Of a stretch of DNA of 64,000 bases, positions 43,972 through 52,046 are shown piece by piece. How positions within the stretch are numbered: the stretch's first letter is position 1; each line of letters starts with the position of its first letter. The notes below the pieces were generated by a model. That model searched no databases and had not been told where the DNA came from. It was given only the letters and a program-made list of their open reading frames with translations. The position numbers were made by a program, and so were the translations under genes. This stretch comes from Cupriavidus metallidurans CH34 (lineage in GTDB: Bacteria; Pseudomonadota; Gammaproteobacteria; Burkholderiales; Burkholderiaceae): positions 107,460-171,459 of the forward strand of contig NC_007972.2 in the NCBI RefSeq assembly GCF_000196015.1. Reading direction: 5' to 3'.

Positions 43972-44559
43972 TCACTTGGTCGGGTCGCACTTCGTGGTGA
44001 GCTTCACCACGCGGACGAGGTTGTTGGAGTAGAAGCACGGCTTCAGGCTGTAGTCGGTCATTTCCGTCGCCGATAGCACGCGGCGGACCGCCGTCTTAAA
44101 GTCGCCGGTGAAAGCGTCCGCGCCTTCGATCTGCACGTCCTGGTCCGGCTCCCAAGGCGCCATGGTCCAACCGGCATCGCGGGCCCACTTCTCGATGAGG
44201 AGGCGGTAATTGCCGTCGCCGGGCGACACCGACCAATCGCGCTGGCCGTTGGCCATGACCGGTGCCGCCACGGGCACTGGGGCTGCTGGCGGTGCCGCGA
44301 CCGGAGACGCCACCGGCGCGGCGCCCGCAGGGGTCGGCGCCAGCGCGGCGACCGTCGTCGCATCGACCTTCGGCGCCTTGCGATCGGACAGCAGCTGCCA
44401 GCCGCCACCGGCCAAGGGCTTGCTCGGTTCGAAGTTGCCCGAGGGGTCGGCGCCGAACGGGGTGGACGCAGGGACTGCGGCATGCGCATACGCCGCAAGG
44501 ACCGCGGCGCCAGCAAGGAGAACCCGGCACATCCGGGACAACGATCGAGACTGGTGCAT
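43972..44559 (-). CDS. TcpQ/PilL-like secretin partner
   Basis: 195 residues from ATG 44559, or TTG 44577. Signal peptide MCRVLLAGAAVLAAYAHA, a Pro/Ala-rich linker, then RDWSVSPGDGNYRLLIEKWA, GWTMAPWEPDQDVQIEGADA and FTGDFKTAVRRVL. This is the TcpQ domain pattern (WS...G.....L..WA...GW...W). Such proteins help the secretin reach and stay in the outer membrane. It sits directly upstream of pilN, 11 bases apart. Confidence 0.8.
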   Translation of the reverse strand: MHQSRSLSRMCRVLLAGAAVLAAYAHAAVPASTPFGADPSGNFEPSKPLAGGGWQLLSDRKAPKVDATTVAALAPTPAGAAPVASPVAAPPAAPVPVAAPVMANGQRDWSVSPGDGNYRLLIEKWARDAGWTMAPWEPDQDVQIEGADAFTGDFKTAVRRVLSATEMTDYSLKPCFYSNNLVRVVKLTTKCDPTK

Positions 44560-44587
44560 GGCTGTATTCCGTTTCAATTCGAATGGG

Positions 44588-45010
44588 TTACTTGGTCGAT
44601 TGCAGCTTCTGGTAGACGCGATTGGCGTACCGCAGCCGCTTATCCGGCGAGCCGGCGTTGTAGCAACCGACCGCAGTCCACGTCTCGCCGTATCGGCTGA
44701 GGCAATCGGCGAGGATCCATGTGCCGACGTAAGCGTTGGTGCATGGATCGAAGAGGCTCTGCCGAGTGATTCCGAACTTCGCCAGGCGAGGCAGATGGGC
44801 AGAATTGATCTGCATGAGGCCGATGTCCTCGCTGCCGTTGCTGTTGCGGTTGGTCACCCACGACCGCATGCCGGACTCGACCTGCGCGATGCCGCGGGCA
44901 AGGATGGGACTCACGCGATGGAACGCGGCCGCATCGTCCAGACAGTCGGCGCGGACCAAGCTCGCAAACGCGGTCCCGGCGATCAGGAGCCCGATTCGCA
45001 ACGCGATCAT
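44588..45010 (-). CDS. Lytic transglycosylase, PilT/VirB1 type
   Basis: 140 residues with a signal peptide (MIALRIGLLIAGTAFASLVR, A-D-C follows). The SLT fold is visible as RGIAQVESGMRSWVTNRN with catalytic Glu in QVES, GLMQINSAHLPRL, and ETWTAVGCYNAGSPDK. It cuts peptidoglycan to let the pilus or secretion channel pass. It overlaps the upstream gene by 4 bases. One of two such enzymes in this operon. Confidence 0.93.
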   Translation of the reverse strand: MIALRIGLLIAGTAFASLVRADCLDDAAAFHRVSPILARGIAQVESGMRSWVTNRNSNGSEDIGLMQINSAHLPRLAKFGITRQSLFDPCTNAYVGTWILADCLSRYGETWTAVGCYNAGSPDKRLRYANRVYQKLQSTK

Positions 45011-46233
45011 TGCGCCGCCGCTCGCTCGTAAAAGCGAACCTCCGGTAGGCGGTCCACACGCACGATGTTCCCGTCGGCGATGACGGTCAGGTGGTCGGAT
45101 ACGCCGTTGAACTTGTAATACCGGTCCTTTTGCTCCCCGCCTCCCTGATGGTTGTCTCCGAAGACGGAGATGCTGGCCATCGATTTGGCAAAGCTCAGGT
45201 AGGTGGCGCCATCTTTCTCGAAAACGCGCTCAAGGCCAGCGCTGTTGTCCCGCGGAAACAGGAAGTTGATGCCTGGCACGCGCGCGACCTCCACGCGCTT
45301 GCCGCCACCGCTGGCGGTAAAGTTGTCGACCGTCGGGAAGGACAGAACCTTTTCGGTGTCATCCCATCGTGTGCGGAGCTTGTCGCCCGAGCCATCGCGC
45401 AGTTCCAGGTCCTTCGGTTCGGATTCGAAGCGCACCTCGATGCGGCCATTTTTGGCATCGCGAATGGCCAGCGCATTGAAGGCCGAAGCCAGAGTCGGCC
45501 CCTCCGGCAGGGGTGTGGCGGTAGGCGCCGCGTCGGCCACTGGCGCGGCAACACGCAGCATGCCGGCCGTCTGCGCAGCGTGGCCCGGCTCTACAGAGAA
45601 CGCTTTGGGCGGCGTGGCACGCAGCGAGATATTCCGGCGAACGAAGTCCACCTCCGCATAGAGATTGCGCTGTTCGAGCACGCGCGCCAGCGCCTGCACC
45701 CAGTTCTCGCCCGCCTTTGCGTCCAACGAAACGTCGTCGGTAAGCGGGATATCTTTCTGGGCCGTGCCACTCCATCCGGCGGGCGCGATGGACTTCACCA
45801 TCTGTGCAAGCGGCAGTGACGAGCGGCCGACCCGTACTAATGGAAGGTCCGCATAGTTACCGATCAAGGCCAAACGACCGGAGACGGAAGCAAGACTCCG
45901 CGGCATATCCCCGCTAGGGTTGGCCGGCTCCGAGGTAAAGCCGTTTGCCCTCTTCCATCGAGCCACCACCGGCTGCCCGTTCACGGTGTAGCGCAGCACA
46001 TCGGGCACGCCATCGATGACCCAATAAGGTCCGTTCTGAATGGCGCCGTCCGCCTGGACAAGCTGCCCATGCCGGGGTTGAATGTAGGTGGAAAGGCCGT
46101 CGTTGAAGACCATGGCGGGGCGATCCGCAGCGCGAGCGACGACCTGGTAGTCGAAGTCGAGCGGATCAGTGTCGGCCGCGTGAGCGCACGCCGCGACCAG
46201 CGCAACAGCGGAGAAGAGGAGCGGCCTGATCAT
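45007..46233 (-). CDS. Periplasmic protein combining TcpQ/secretin-N-like and VirB9-like segments
   Basis: 408 residues from ATG 46233 (MIRPLLFSAVALVAACAHAA), signal peptide. Residues about 190-235 (DVSLDAKAGENWVQALARVL and VDFVRRNISLRA) resemble the short N-domains of pilus outer-membrane proteins. The last 90 residues (RVFEKDGATYLSFAKSMASI, LTVIADGNIVRVDRLPEV) read like the C-terminal domain of VirB9/TrbG. It lies between two transglycosylase genes. A bridging role between pilus and secretion channel is a guess from this mix. Confidence 0.55.
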   Translation of the reverse strand: MIRPLLFSAVALVAACAHAADTDPLDFDYQVVARAADRPAMVFNDGLSTYIQPRHGQLVQADGAIQNGPYWVIDGVPDVLRYTVNGQPVVARWKRANGFTSEPANPSGDMPRSLASVSGRLALIGNYADLPLVRVGRSSLPLAQMVKSIAPAGWSGTAQKDIPLTDDVSLDAKAGENWVQALARVLEQRNLYAEVDFVRRNISLRATPPKAFSVEPGHAAQTAGMLRVAAPVADAAPTATPLPEGPTLASAFNALAIRDAKNGRIEVRFESEPKDLELRDGSGDKLRTRWDDTEKVLSFPTVDNFTASGGGKRVEVARVPGINFLFPRDNSAGLERVFEKDGATYLSFAKSMASISVFGDNHQGGGEQKDRYYKFNGVSDHLTVIADGNIVRVDRLPEVRFYERAAAQ

Positions 46234-47027
46234 TGGAATTGGGCGACGTGTTTCATGAAGCGGGAAAAGTACGGCCCACCGCGCTCGGGATTGGCGCTGT
46301 GGTACCAGGCGACAGCCTTCATGGCCGAACCGCTGCGCTGAAGGTTCTCTGCCAGAATGTCTTCGGCAACGCGGATGTTGGTCGCTGGGGCAAGCGCCTC
46401 CCACGGCGACGCAAAACGCTTGCCGTGGTAGCACCAATTCACCTGCATCAAGCCCACATCGAAGTCGCAACGGTCATTCGCGAGCAGACGATTGACGGCC
46501 GCGTACGCTTCCTCGCGCGTGGCGAAGAACATGCCGCGACCCGACACGTTAAGCGTCCAGGGCCACGGACGGCCGCGATACGACGACTCGTTCATGGCGA
46601 TGCCGGCTGTGATCTTGGGATCGACGCGAACGCCCATCTGGGCAAACGGCTCGGTCTTCGGCGCGCACGCCCAGCCGCCGCGTCGCTCGGCCAGGGCTTC
46701 TTGCGCCGCATCGTTTAGCACGGCCGGTCGCAGCCAGCCTTCTCGCGTGAACAGTCGGGCAATGGGCGTCGCCTTGCCAGCCAACGTCACGACAGGTCCG
46801 TCGTCGGCACCCGGCTCGATCTGCGCGCCGAGAAGCCGCGCGGACCAGCCAAGGAACGCGTCAAGGCCGCAGTACAGGACCGGCTTGCCATCCAGCATAT
46901 GGACGCGTGCCTGCCCGTCTGCCTTGACGACGATAGCGTTGGGGCTGATGACGGCCTCGATCGTTGCAGCCTGTGCGCCAAGCGATGCGGCAACGGCAAT
47001 CAGGAGCGTCGCAAGCCGCTTAGTCAC
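46230..47027 (-). CDS. Second lytic transglycosylase (SLT family)
   Basis: 265 residues with a signal peptide (MTKRLATLLIAVAASLGAQA). An N-terminal domain precedes the SLT domain ITAGIAMNESSYRGRPWPWT (catalytic Glu in NES), FDVGLMQVNWCYHGKRF and AVAWYHSANPERG. The motif set fits transglycosylases of integrating conjugative elements that carry a W-P-W-T-L-N segment after the catalytic Glu. It overlaps virB10 by 8 bases and the downstream gene by 4. Confidence 0.88.
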   Translation of the reverse strand: MTKRLATLLIAVAASLGAQAATIEAVISPNAIVVKADGQARVHMLDGKPVLYCGLDAFLGWSARLLGAQIEPGADDGPVVTLAGKATPIARLFTREGWLRPAVLNDAAQEALAERRGGWACAPKTEPFAQMGVRVDPKITAGIAMNESSYRGRPWPWTLNVSGRGMFFATREEAYAAVNRLLANDRCDFDVGLMQVNWCYHGKRFASPWEALAPATNIRVAEDILAENLQRSGSAMKAVAWYHSANPERGGPYFSRFMKHVAQFQ

Positions 47028-48264
47028 GATACGGCTCCAGGACGATATCGTGCTTGACCTGCACCATCATCTTCTGCCCCGGCTCGGTGGTGATGGTCGG
47101 GCGGATGTTCTGGTTGCGGTTCAGAATCGTCTGCGCCGTCTGGGTCGCTACCTGTCCGGCCGCATTGCCGTACGCCACCAGACCCGAGGGTCCTACCGTG
47201 GTAGTTGTCGGGTTGTCGTTGAAACGCAGCGACAGGGCGCCGATCACGAGCGCACCGCCGAAGATCTTGAGGAAGTGGTTGTTGACGTCGCCTGTATTGC
47301 CAGCCGTGCCGTCCGGGTCCGCACCCTGCATGCCCATCAGGGGAACGGTTTTCCCATTTGGCAGTTGCATGCGCACGAAAGCGGTCAGGATGCGTTCCTG
47401 GCCCACAGCAATGTCTGCGCTATACATCCCAACCAACGTGGTGCCGGCCGGAATAATTTTGCACGTACCCTTGACGGTGTCGTAGACGTCCTGCGATACC
47501 GTTGCACGAAACTCACCCGGCTTGTCCGAGTTGAGGCCGCCGGCGAAGTTGGCGGGAATCACGAAGCCGCGGCTCAGCGTGCAGCGCGGCAGCTTGCCGT
47601 CGAACCCGGTTCGCAGCGTGTTCAGACTTCCCGCGTCGCGCAGGAACTGGCGATCCGACGAGGATGCCTGCGGCGCAACGCCCTCCGGGGTCGCCCCCGC
47701 AGCATTCGCGGCGGCCGCCTTTGCCGCGACAGCCTGCTGGATTGCACGCATCTGCGCGGGATCCGTCACGTCCGGCATGCCTGACGGCTGCTTTACCTGT
47801 GCGACCTGGGACTTGCGTGTCCCGCTCTTGAATACTGAGGACGTGAAGAGGTCATCTTCCGCATTCTTCTTCGCATCCGGCGCAGCGCCTGTGGCTTTCG
47901 CCGCGCTAGTGAGATCGCCGGCGGTCATGACGGGCGCCTTGGTATCCGTCGCAATGGCCAGTTTGCGCTGTTTCTCGGATTCCTCACGCGCCTTGTCCGC
48001 CTGCGCACGAATGACCGCATCCAGGCTCTGCCCGGTATCCGCGCTGCCGGCACGTTGCTTGATTTCATCGGCTCGCGCTTGCTGAGCCTTGGCGTCGATC
48101 TGCTCGTCCGAGACGGTCTGGAAGTAATAGCCCAGGGCGCCAACCATCAGTGCCGCCGCACCACCCAGTGCGAGGACGACATTGCGCGGGAGCTTCCCCT
48201 TGACGGTCCGTTCCTGCGCGTCCGTCACGTCGGTGACGTTGTCCGCATTTTGTTTGCCACGCAT
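47020..48264 (-). CDS. virB10: VirB10/TrbI-family core channel protein
   Basis: 414 residues: short cytoplasmic N-terminus, one transmembrane helix (VVLALGGAAALMVGALGYYF), a long Ala/Lys-rich periplasmic region, then the TrbI domain: CTLSRGFVIPANFAGGLNSD, TCKIIPAGTTLVGMYSADIA, RILTAFVRMQLPNGKTVPLM. It spans the cell envelope and gates the channel. The stop/start overlap TGATG couples it to virB9. Confidence 0.94.
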   Translation of the reverse strand: MRGKQNADNVTDVTDAQERTVKGKLPRNVVLALGGAAALMVGALGYYFQTVSDEQIDAKAQQARADEIKQRAGSADTGQSLDAVIRAQADKAREESEKQRKLAIATDTKAPVMTAGDLTSAAKATGAAPDAKKNAEDDLFTSSVFKSGTRKSQVAQVKQPSGMPDVTDPAQMRAIQQAVAAKAAAANAAGATPEGVAPQASSSDRQFLRDAGSLNTLRTGFDGKLPRCTLSRGFVIPANFAGGLNSDKPGEFRATVSQDVYDTVKGTCKIIPAGTTLVGMYSADIAVGQERILTAFVRMQLPNGKTVPLMGMQGADPDGTAGNTGDVNNHFLKIFGGALVIGALSLRFNDNPTTTTVGPSGLVAYGNAAGQVATQTAQTILNRNQNIRPTITTEPGQKMMVQVKHDIVLEPYRD

Positions 48265-49175
48265 CAGAACAGCCCCAGGATGCGGCGGCGGCCGCGCTCG
48301 ATCTTCACTTCATCGTCGCCCGAGCGCAGCACGACGGTATCAGCCAGTCGCTGCACCACGAGGTACCCGCCACGGCGGATGGCATTGACCACCACGAAAT
48401 CGCTGCCGTCCTTGATGAAAGCGACCGGCCAGTTCTGCAGCGCTGCGTTGGGCAGGCGCAACCAGAGCGCCTTGCCATCGTCAAAGGCAGTTTCCGGCTT
48501 GAAACTGGCGCTCCCCGAAATCGCATACTCGAAATTCAGTTGATCGGGAGAAACGCCAACCGCATCCGGATTGCGCGATCCTTCGGCTTCTGCACCCTTG
48601 GCTTCGTCCGGCGCTTCACCACGCGCGTCGTTGCGCGCCTTCACCTTGGCGGAGATCGACGTCGGAACCTTGAACCGGACCTTTTGGTAAAAAATGCCGC
48701 CGAGCGGAGACGATACGAGCGTGAACTCATAGCTCCGCTTGTTCGTATTGACCGACAGCGTGTTGACCAGCCCCGCCGCCTGCGGCTTCACGTAAAGATG
48801 ATTGGCACCGTCCGTGTCGTAGTCCCATCGCACGTTTTCGCCCCAGGCGGGATCGCCAACGATCTGTTCGTCGTCTGGAAATTCGATGGTTGTGATCTTC
48901 AGCGGTGCGCTGAGCACGCGGAAGATCTGATCTCGGCTGTAGGTGAAGACCACAAGCCGAGAGTCACCCGGCAATGCGATCGGATCAACGCCGCCATTGA
49001 ACGGATTGGCCGGATTCATAGCGTCGCTGAGGTCGCCGATTCCCAGTCCGGCCATGCCGGCGCCGGTGCGACGCGCATTTTTGTCGGCCGCATGACTGTC
49101 CGGAGCGGAAAGCAGCATGGCCATGCACAGCGCAATGGCCAGAGGGATGAACCGGGAGGGGGTGCGAGCTTCCAT
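48264..49175 (-). CDS. virB9: VirB9/TrbG-family core channel protein
   Basis: 303 residues with a signal peptide (FIPLAIALCMAMLLSAPDSHA). The conserved core is DSRLVVFTYSRDQIFRVLSA, WGENVRWDYDTDGANHLYVK and TLSVNTNKRSYEFTLVS, with the C-terminal part LNFEYAISGSASFKPETAFD and GYLVVQRLADTVVLRSGDDE. It builds the outer-membrane ring with VirB10. It lies 17 bases after virB8. A VirB7 lipoprotein was not found next to it. Confidence 0.93.
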   Translation of the reverse strand: MEARTPSRFIPLAIALCMAMLLSAPDSHAADKNARRTGAGMAGLGIGDLSDAMNPANPFNGGVDPIALPGDSRLVVFTYSRDQIFRVLSAPLKITTIEFPDDEQIVGDPAWGENVRWDYDTDGANHLYVKPQAAGLVNTLSVNTNKRSYEFTLVSSPLGGIFYQKVRFKVPTSISAKVKARNDARGEAPDEAKGAEAEGSRNPDAVGVSPDQLNFEYAISGSASFKPETAFDDGKALWLRLPNAALQNWPVAFIKDGSDFVVVNAIRRGGYLVVQRLADTVVLRSGDDEVKIERGRRRILGLF

Positions 49176-49192
49176 GGGCGTATGCGCGACGA

Positions 49193-49900
49193 TTAAGCCG
49201 CCGATTTCTGAATGCTAAAAAAGATGGGGTACACCCCAAACGGGTTGGTACCGAGGACAGCCTCCTTGTCTGCAGGCTTGGTCTGATACCGGAAGGTGAT
49301 GGTGTAGCGCTGCTTGCGAGGCTTGTAGCCGTCTTCGGTAGTTGTCGTGACAAACTCGACGACGACCGTGCTATCGGGCAGGCTCGCGATGTTGATGAAC
49401 TTCGGCTCTCGCGTCAGCGTGGGCGACGACATGACCTGTCGGAACGGCTCGTCCTCTTGCACCCAAGCGTTGAACTGGTCCTTGGCGGCACCCAGCATCT
49501 GCTCACGAACCGAACGCAGGTTTGATGCCATACGCGACGATTCAATCTGCGGCGTCAGGATCGGCTCGACCGTGAACCAGCGTTGCACCAGATCCTTGAG
49601 AGCCGCCTGCACCTGGCGCTCATCGGGACGAAATGCGTCGAGTTCGCGCGTGATGGGCTTGCCAGTCACGTCCGACGATACGCCCACCACCTTCACAACA
49701 GACGGCGGAGGCTCGCGGGTCAGGATCGCAGCCACCGCAATCACGCCGAGCCCGAACGTTGCCAACTTCCAATGGTTGCGATCCACGCTGATGCGTGTGG
49801 TGATATCGAATATCGCTTGCTCCGGACGCTCATTGCCATACATACCTGGCGCCACGGTCAGGGGCTTGGCTTTGTCGGCGGATTTTCGAAAGAATGGCAT
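49193..49900 (-). CDS. virB8: VirB8/TrbF-family inner-membrane protein
   Basis: 235 residues from ATG 49900 (MPFFRKSADKAKPLTVAPGM). One transmembrane helix (WKLATFGLGVIAVAAIL) near residue 55, then the VirB8 periplasmic fold (LVQRWFTVEPILTPQIESSR, YTITFRYQTKPADKEAVLGT NPFG, given in two parts). First gene of the combined T4SS/pilus operon, divergent from virB11. The longer frame to 50038 would include intergenic sequence and lacks a ribosome site. Confidence 0.9.
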   Translation of the reverse strand: MPFFRKSADKAKPLTVAPGMYGNERPEQAIFDITTRISVDRNHWKLATFGLGVIAVAAILTREPPPSVVKVVGVSSDVTGKPITRELDAFRPDERQVQAALKDLVQRWFTVEPILTPQIESSRMASNLRSVREQMLGAAKDQFNAWVQEDEPFRQVMSSPTLTREPKFINIASLPDSTVVVEFVTTTTEDGYKPRKQRYTITFRYQTKPADKEAVLGTNPFGVYPIFFSIQKSAA

Positions 49901-50298
49901 GCTGCGGCGGTCCAATGGGATGCCGCTAATTGAATCAGTGATTCGCCTTCCGCTTATCCCGAAAGCTATGCCATTTCGCGGAGCTTTCCATTTATTTGCA
50001 TTAGAGCGACTGTCATATCCCCATGCCGCCCCCCGCAATCAAGGAAATCTCCTCAGAGTCTGGATGTACGGACGACATGCCTGGCATGCCTCGGTTCGAC
50101 CCCGCATACGGACTTAGAAACGCGAATACTCAGGTTTTGACCGTGCGATTCGTCGTTTTTGAAAGGAACATGTTCCTCCGGTCGGGCTGAAGCGAAATCG
50201 GTCCCGATGTGGGAACAAAGCGAATTTGTCGAAAGCTACTGAAAATCGGCCATCTTTCGCCGCCTCATTTGCCCATTTGCCCGCCAACAATAGCGGGC
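49901..50298. other. Divergent promoter region between virB8 and virB11
   Basis: About 400 bases without a gene; it separates the minus-strand pilus/T4SS operon from the plus-strand virB11 operon and so must hold promoters for both. It contains palindrome copy 3 at 50164-50177, 121 bases before the virB11 ATG. Confidence 0.75.
50164..50177. promoter_or_regulatory. GGAACATGTTCC palindrome, copy 3
   Basis: AGGAACATGTTCCT, preceded by CGTCGTTTTTGAA; the reverse complement of copy 1 has CGTCTTTTTTGAA before the same palindrome. Location between two transfer operons makes a transfer regulator the likely binder. Confidence 0.7.
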
Positions 50299-51348
50299 AT
50301 GGAATCCCCAGCGAACAACCACCCTCTTTTGCAGCTCACGCAGCTCGCCGACAGCGCAGTCTCGATGTTCTTCGAGTCGCTGGCGCCACTGCACGATGTC
50401 ATCCATGCGTCGGACGTCGCGGAAGTCATGATCAACCGCCACGACAGTATCTGGGTGGAGCGACGTGGGGTACTGACCAAGCTCGATATCGTCTTGGACC
50501 CAATTAAGGTGGAAGGCGCCGTTCGCTCCCTCGCCTCTTCCGTTGAAAAGTCCGCTGTGCGCGGAACCTCCCAGGGCATCATCAATGCCGGCCACAAAGG
50601 TCTGCGGATCGCGGCGGTCATGCAGCCGACCGCGATCGACGGCCACGCACTGAGCATTCGTCGCCACCGCGAAACGAACCTGACGCTGGAGGACTACGCC
50701 AAGGCGGGCGCGTTTTCATTGCGCAACGCGACCACGAAGGCTGAGGAGCCGATCTTCCTGGGCAACGAGGAAGACGAGGCGTTGATGCGTGCGCTCGAGC
50801 AGTTGATCGTAAGGCGCAAGAACGTCATCGTTGCGGGCGGCACGTCGTCGGGCAAGACCACTTTCCTTAACGCGCTCGCCGGCCGCGTCCCGGCCACCGA
50901 CCGAGTCCTCACCATCGAGGACACGATGGAACTCAAGCTGACGGTACCGAATCTGGTGCGTCTGCTCTCGAACAAGGACAAGGGCGTCACTACGCAACAC
51001 CTCGTCGCGCTCGCCTTGCGTTTCCGACCCGATCGCATCTTCGTTGGCGAAGTTCGCTTTGGCGAGGCGTTCGACATGTTGCAGGCGTTCAACACCGGCC
51101 ACGACGGCGGCATGGCGTCCCTTCACGCCAGCAGCGCTCGCTCGGCCCTATCTCGCCTGGAGAGCATGGCGCTTCTTGGGATTCCCCCCGGCTCGGGATG
51201 GAAGCTCGACGACATGAGAAAGCTCATTGCCGATTGCATTCACTACGTGGTGCACATGAAGCGCACCGGTGAAATGCGTCACGTCTCGGAAATCATTGAG
51301 ATCAAGGGTTTCAGCAACGGCGATTACGACATCAACCGCGTTTTTTAA
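50299..51348 (+). CDS. virB11: VirB11/TrbB-family hexameric ATPase
   Basis: 349 residues from ATG 50299 (MESPANNHPLLQLTQLADSA). Walker A VAGGTSSGKTTFLNAL near residue 180, Asp box VLTIEDTMELKL, Walker B PDRIFVGEVRFGEAFDML, His box GGMASLHASSA. It drives T4SS assembly and substrate transfer at the inner membrane. It heads the plus-strand operon; its position first in the order B11-B2-B3-B4 is that of Trb-type systems. The frame start at 50209 lies in the intergenic region and is less likely. Confidence 0.94.
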   Translation: MESPANNHPLLQLTQLADSAVSMFFESLAPLHDVIHASDVAEVMINRHDSIWVERRGVLTKLDIVLDPIKVEGAVRSLASSVEKSAVRGTSQGIINAGHKGLRIAAVMQPTAIDGHALSIRRHRETNLTLEDYAKAGAFSLRNATTKAEEPIFLGNEEDEALMRALEQLIVRRKNVIVAGGTSSGKTTFLNALAGRVPATDRVLTIEDTMELKLTVPNLVRLLSNKDKGVTTQHLVALALRFRPDRIFVGEVRFGEAFDMLQAFNTGHDGGMASLHASSARSALSRLESMALLGIPPGSGWKLDDMRKLIADCIHYVVHMKRTGEMRHVSEIIEIKGFSNGDYDINRVF

Positions 51349-51367
51349 CCAACGGAGTCTTTCCGAA

Positions 51368-51715
51368 ATGACCCTAACCTTCAACCACCGCGTGCGCGCC
51401 ACCGCACGCAAGTACGCGCCCTCGGCCCTGCTGATGGTCGGCATGATGGCTGTCGCCACGTCGGCGGTTGCCGCTGACGACGCATTCCTGAATAACCTCG
51501 GCAACTTCATCTGTGGCATCGCGACGTTCATCAACACGAAGTATCTCTTCGTGGTGGGCCTGATCGTGATCGTCCTGGGCGCCTACGCGTACGCGAACGC
51601 GGAGTCGTCCCTCTCCAAATTTATCTCCGGCGCCTGCGTCGGCGTGGGTCTAGCGGCCGCTGCCCCTTCCATCCTGAAGTCGCTAGGCCTGATCGCCTCC
51701 TGTGTCGGTTTCTGA
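51368..51715 (+). CDS. virB2: VirB2/TrbC-family conjugative pilin
   Basis: 115 residues with a long signal peptide ending AVATSAVA, then two hydrophobic helices (FVVGLIVIVLGAYAYANAES and a Gly/Ala-rich SGACVGVGLAAAAPSILKSL) and a cysteine at each end of the mature part. It is the main subunit of the T4SS pilus. AACGGAG lies upstream of the ATG. Confidence 0.88.
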   Translation: MTLTFNHRVRATARKYAPSALLMVGMMAVATSAVAADDAFLNNLGNFICGIATFINTKYLFVVGLIVIVLGAYAYANAESSLSKFISGACVGVGLAAAAPSILKSLGLIASCVGF

Positions 51716-51716
51716 C

Positions 51717-52046
51717 ATGCGCAAGCACCACGTAAGCATCGGCCTGTCCATGCCGCGCCTGATCGCTGGCGCAGTACGAAGTCTGGCTATCGCCAATGGG
51801 ACGATTGTCGCGCTCCTGATCTACGTCACATATCGGAGCGGCTGGCAAATCCCGCTGGCAGTTTTCGTCTATGGCCTGTGCAGCCACGCACTGCTGGCGT
51901 GGCTGACGAGTCGTGATCCGTGGTGGAACCAGATCCTGAACGTCTACAACCAGTACGGAGACCTGTACGAGTCGCTGCCATGGCACGGCAAGTCTCACGC
52001 GGTGTTCCGCCGCCCCTATGGCTTTGACAGCGACCTGCCATGCTGA
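51717..52046 (+). CDS. virB3: VirB3/TrbD-family membrane protein
   Basis: 109 residues, start one base after the virB2 stop. Typical layout: short basic N-terminus, paired hydrophobic helices (LAIANGTIVALLIYVTYRSG, WQIPLAVFVYGLCSHALLAW), then LTSRDPWWNQILNVY. It works with VirB4. It overlaps the virB4 start by 7 bases. Confidence 0.88.
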   Translation: MRKHHVSIGLSMPRLIAGAVRSLAIANGTIVALLIYVTYRSGWQIPLAVFVYGLCSHALLAWLTSRDPWWNQILNVYNQYGDLYESLPWHGKSHAVFRRPYGFDSDLPC

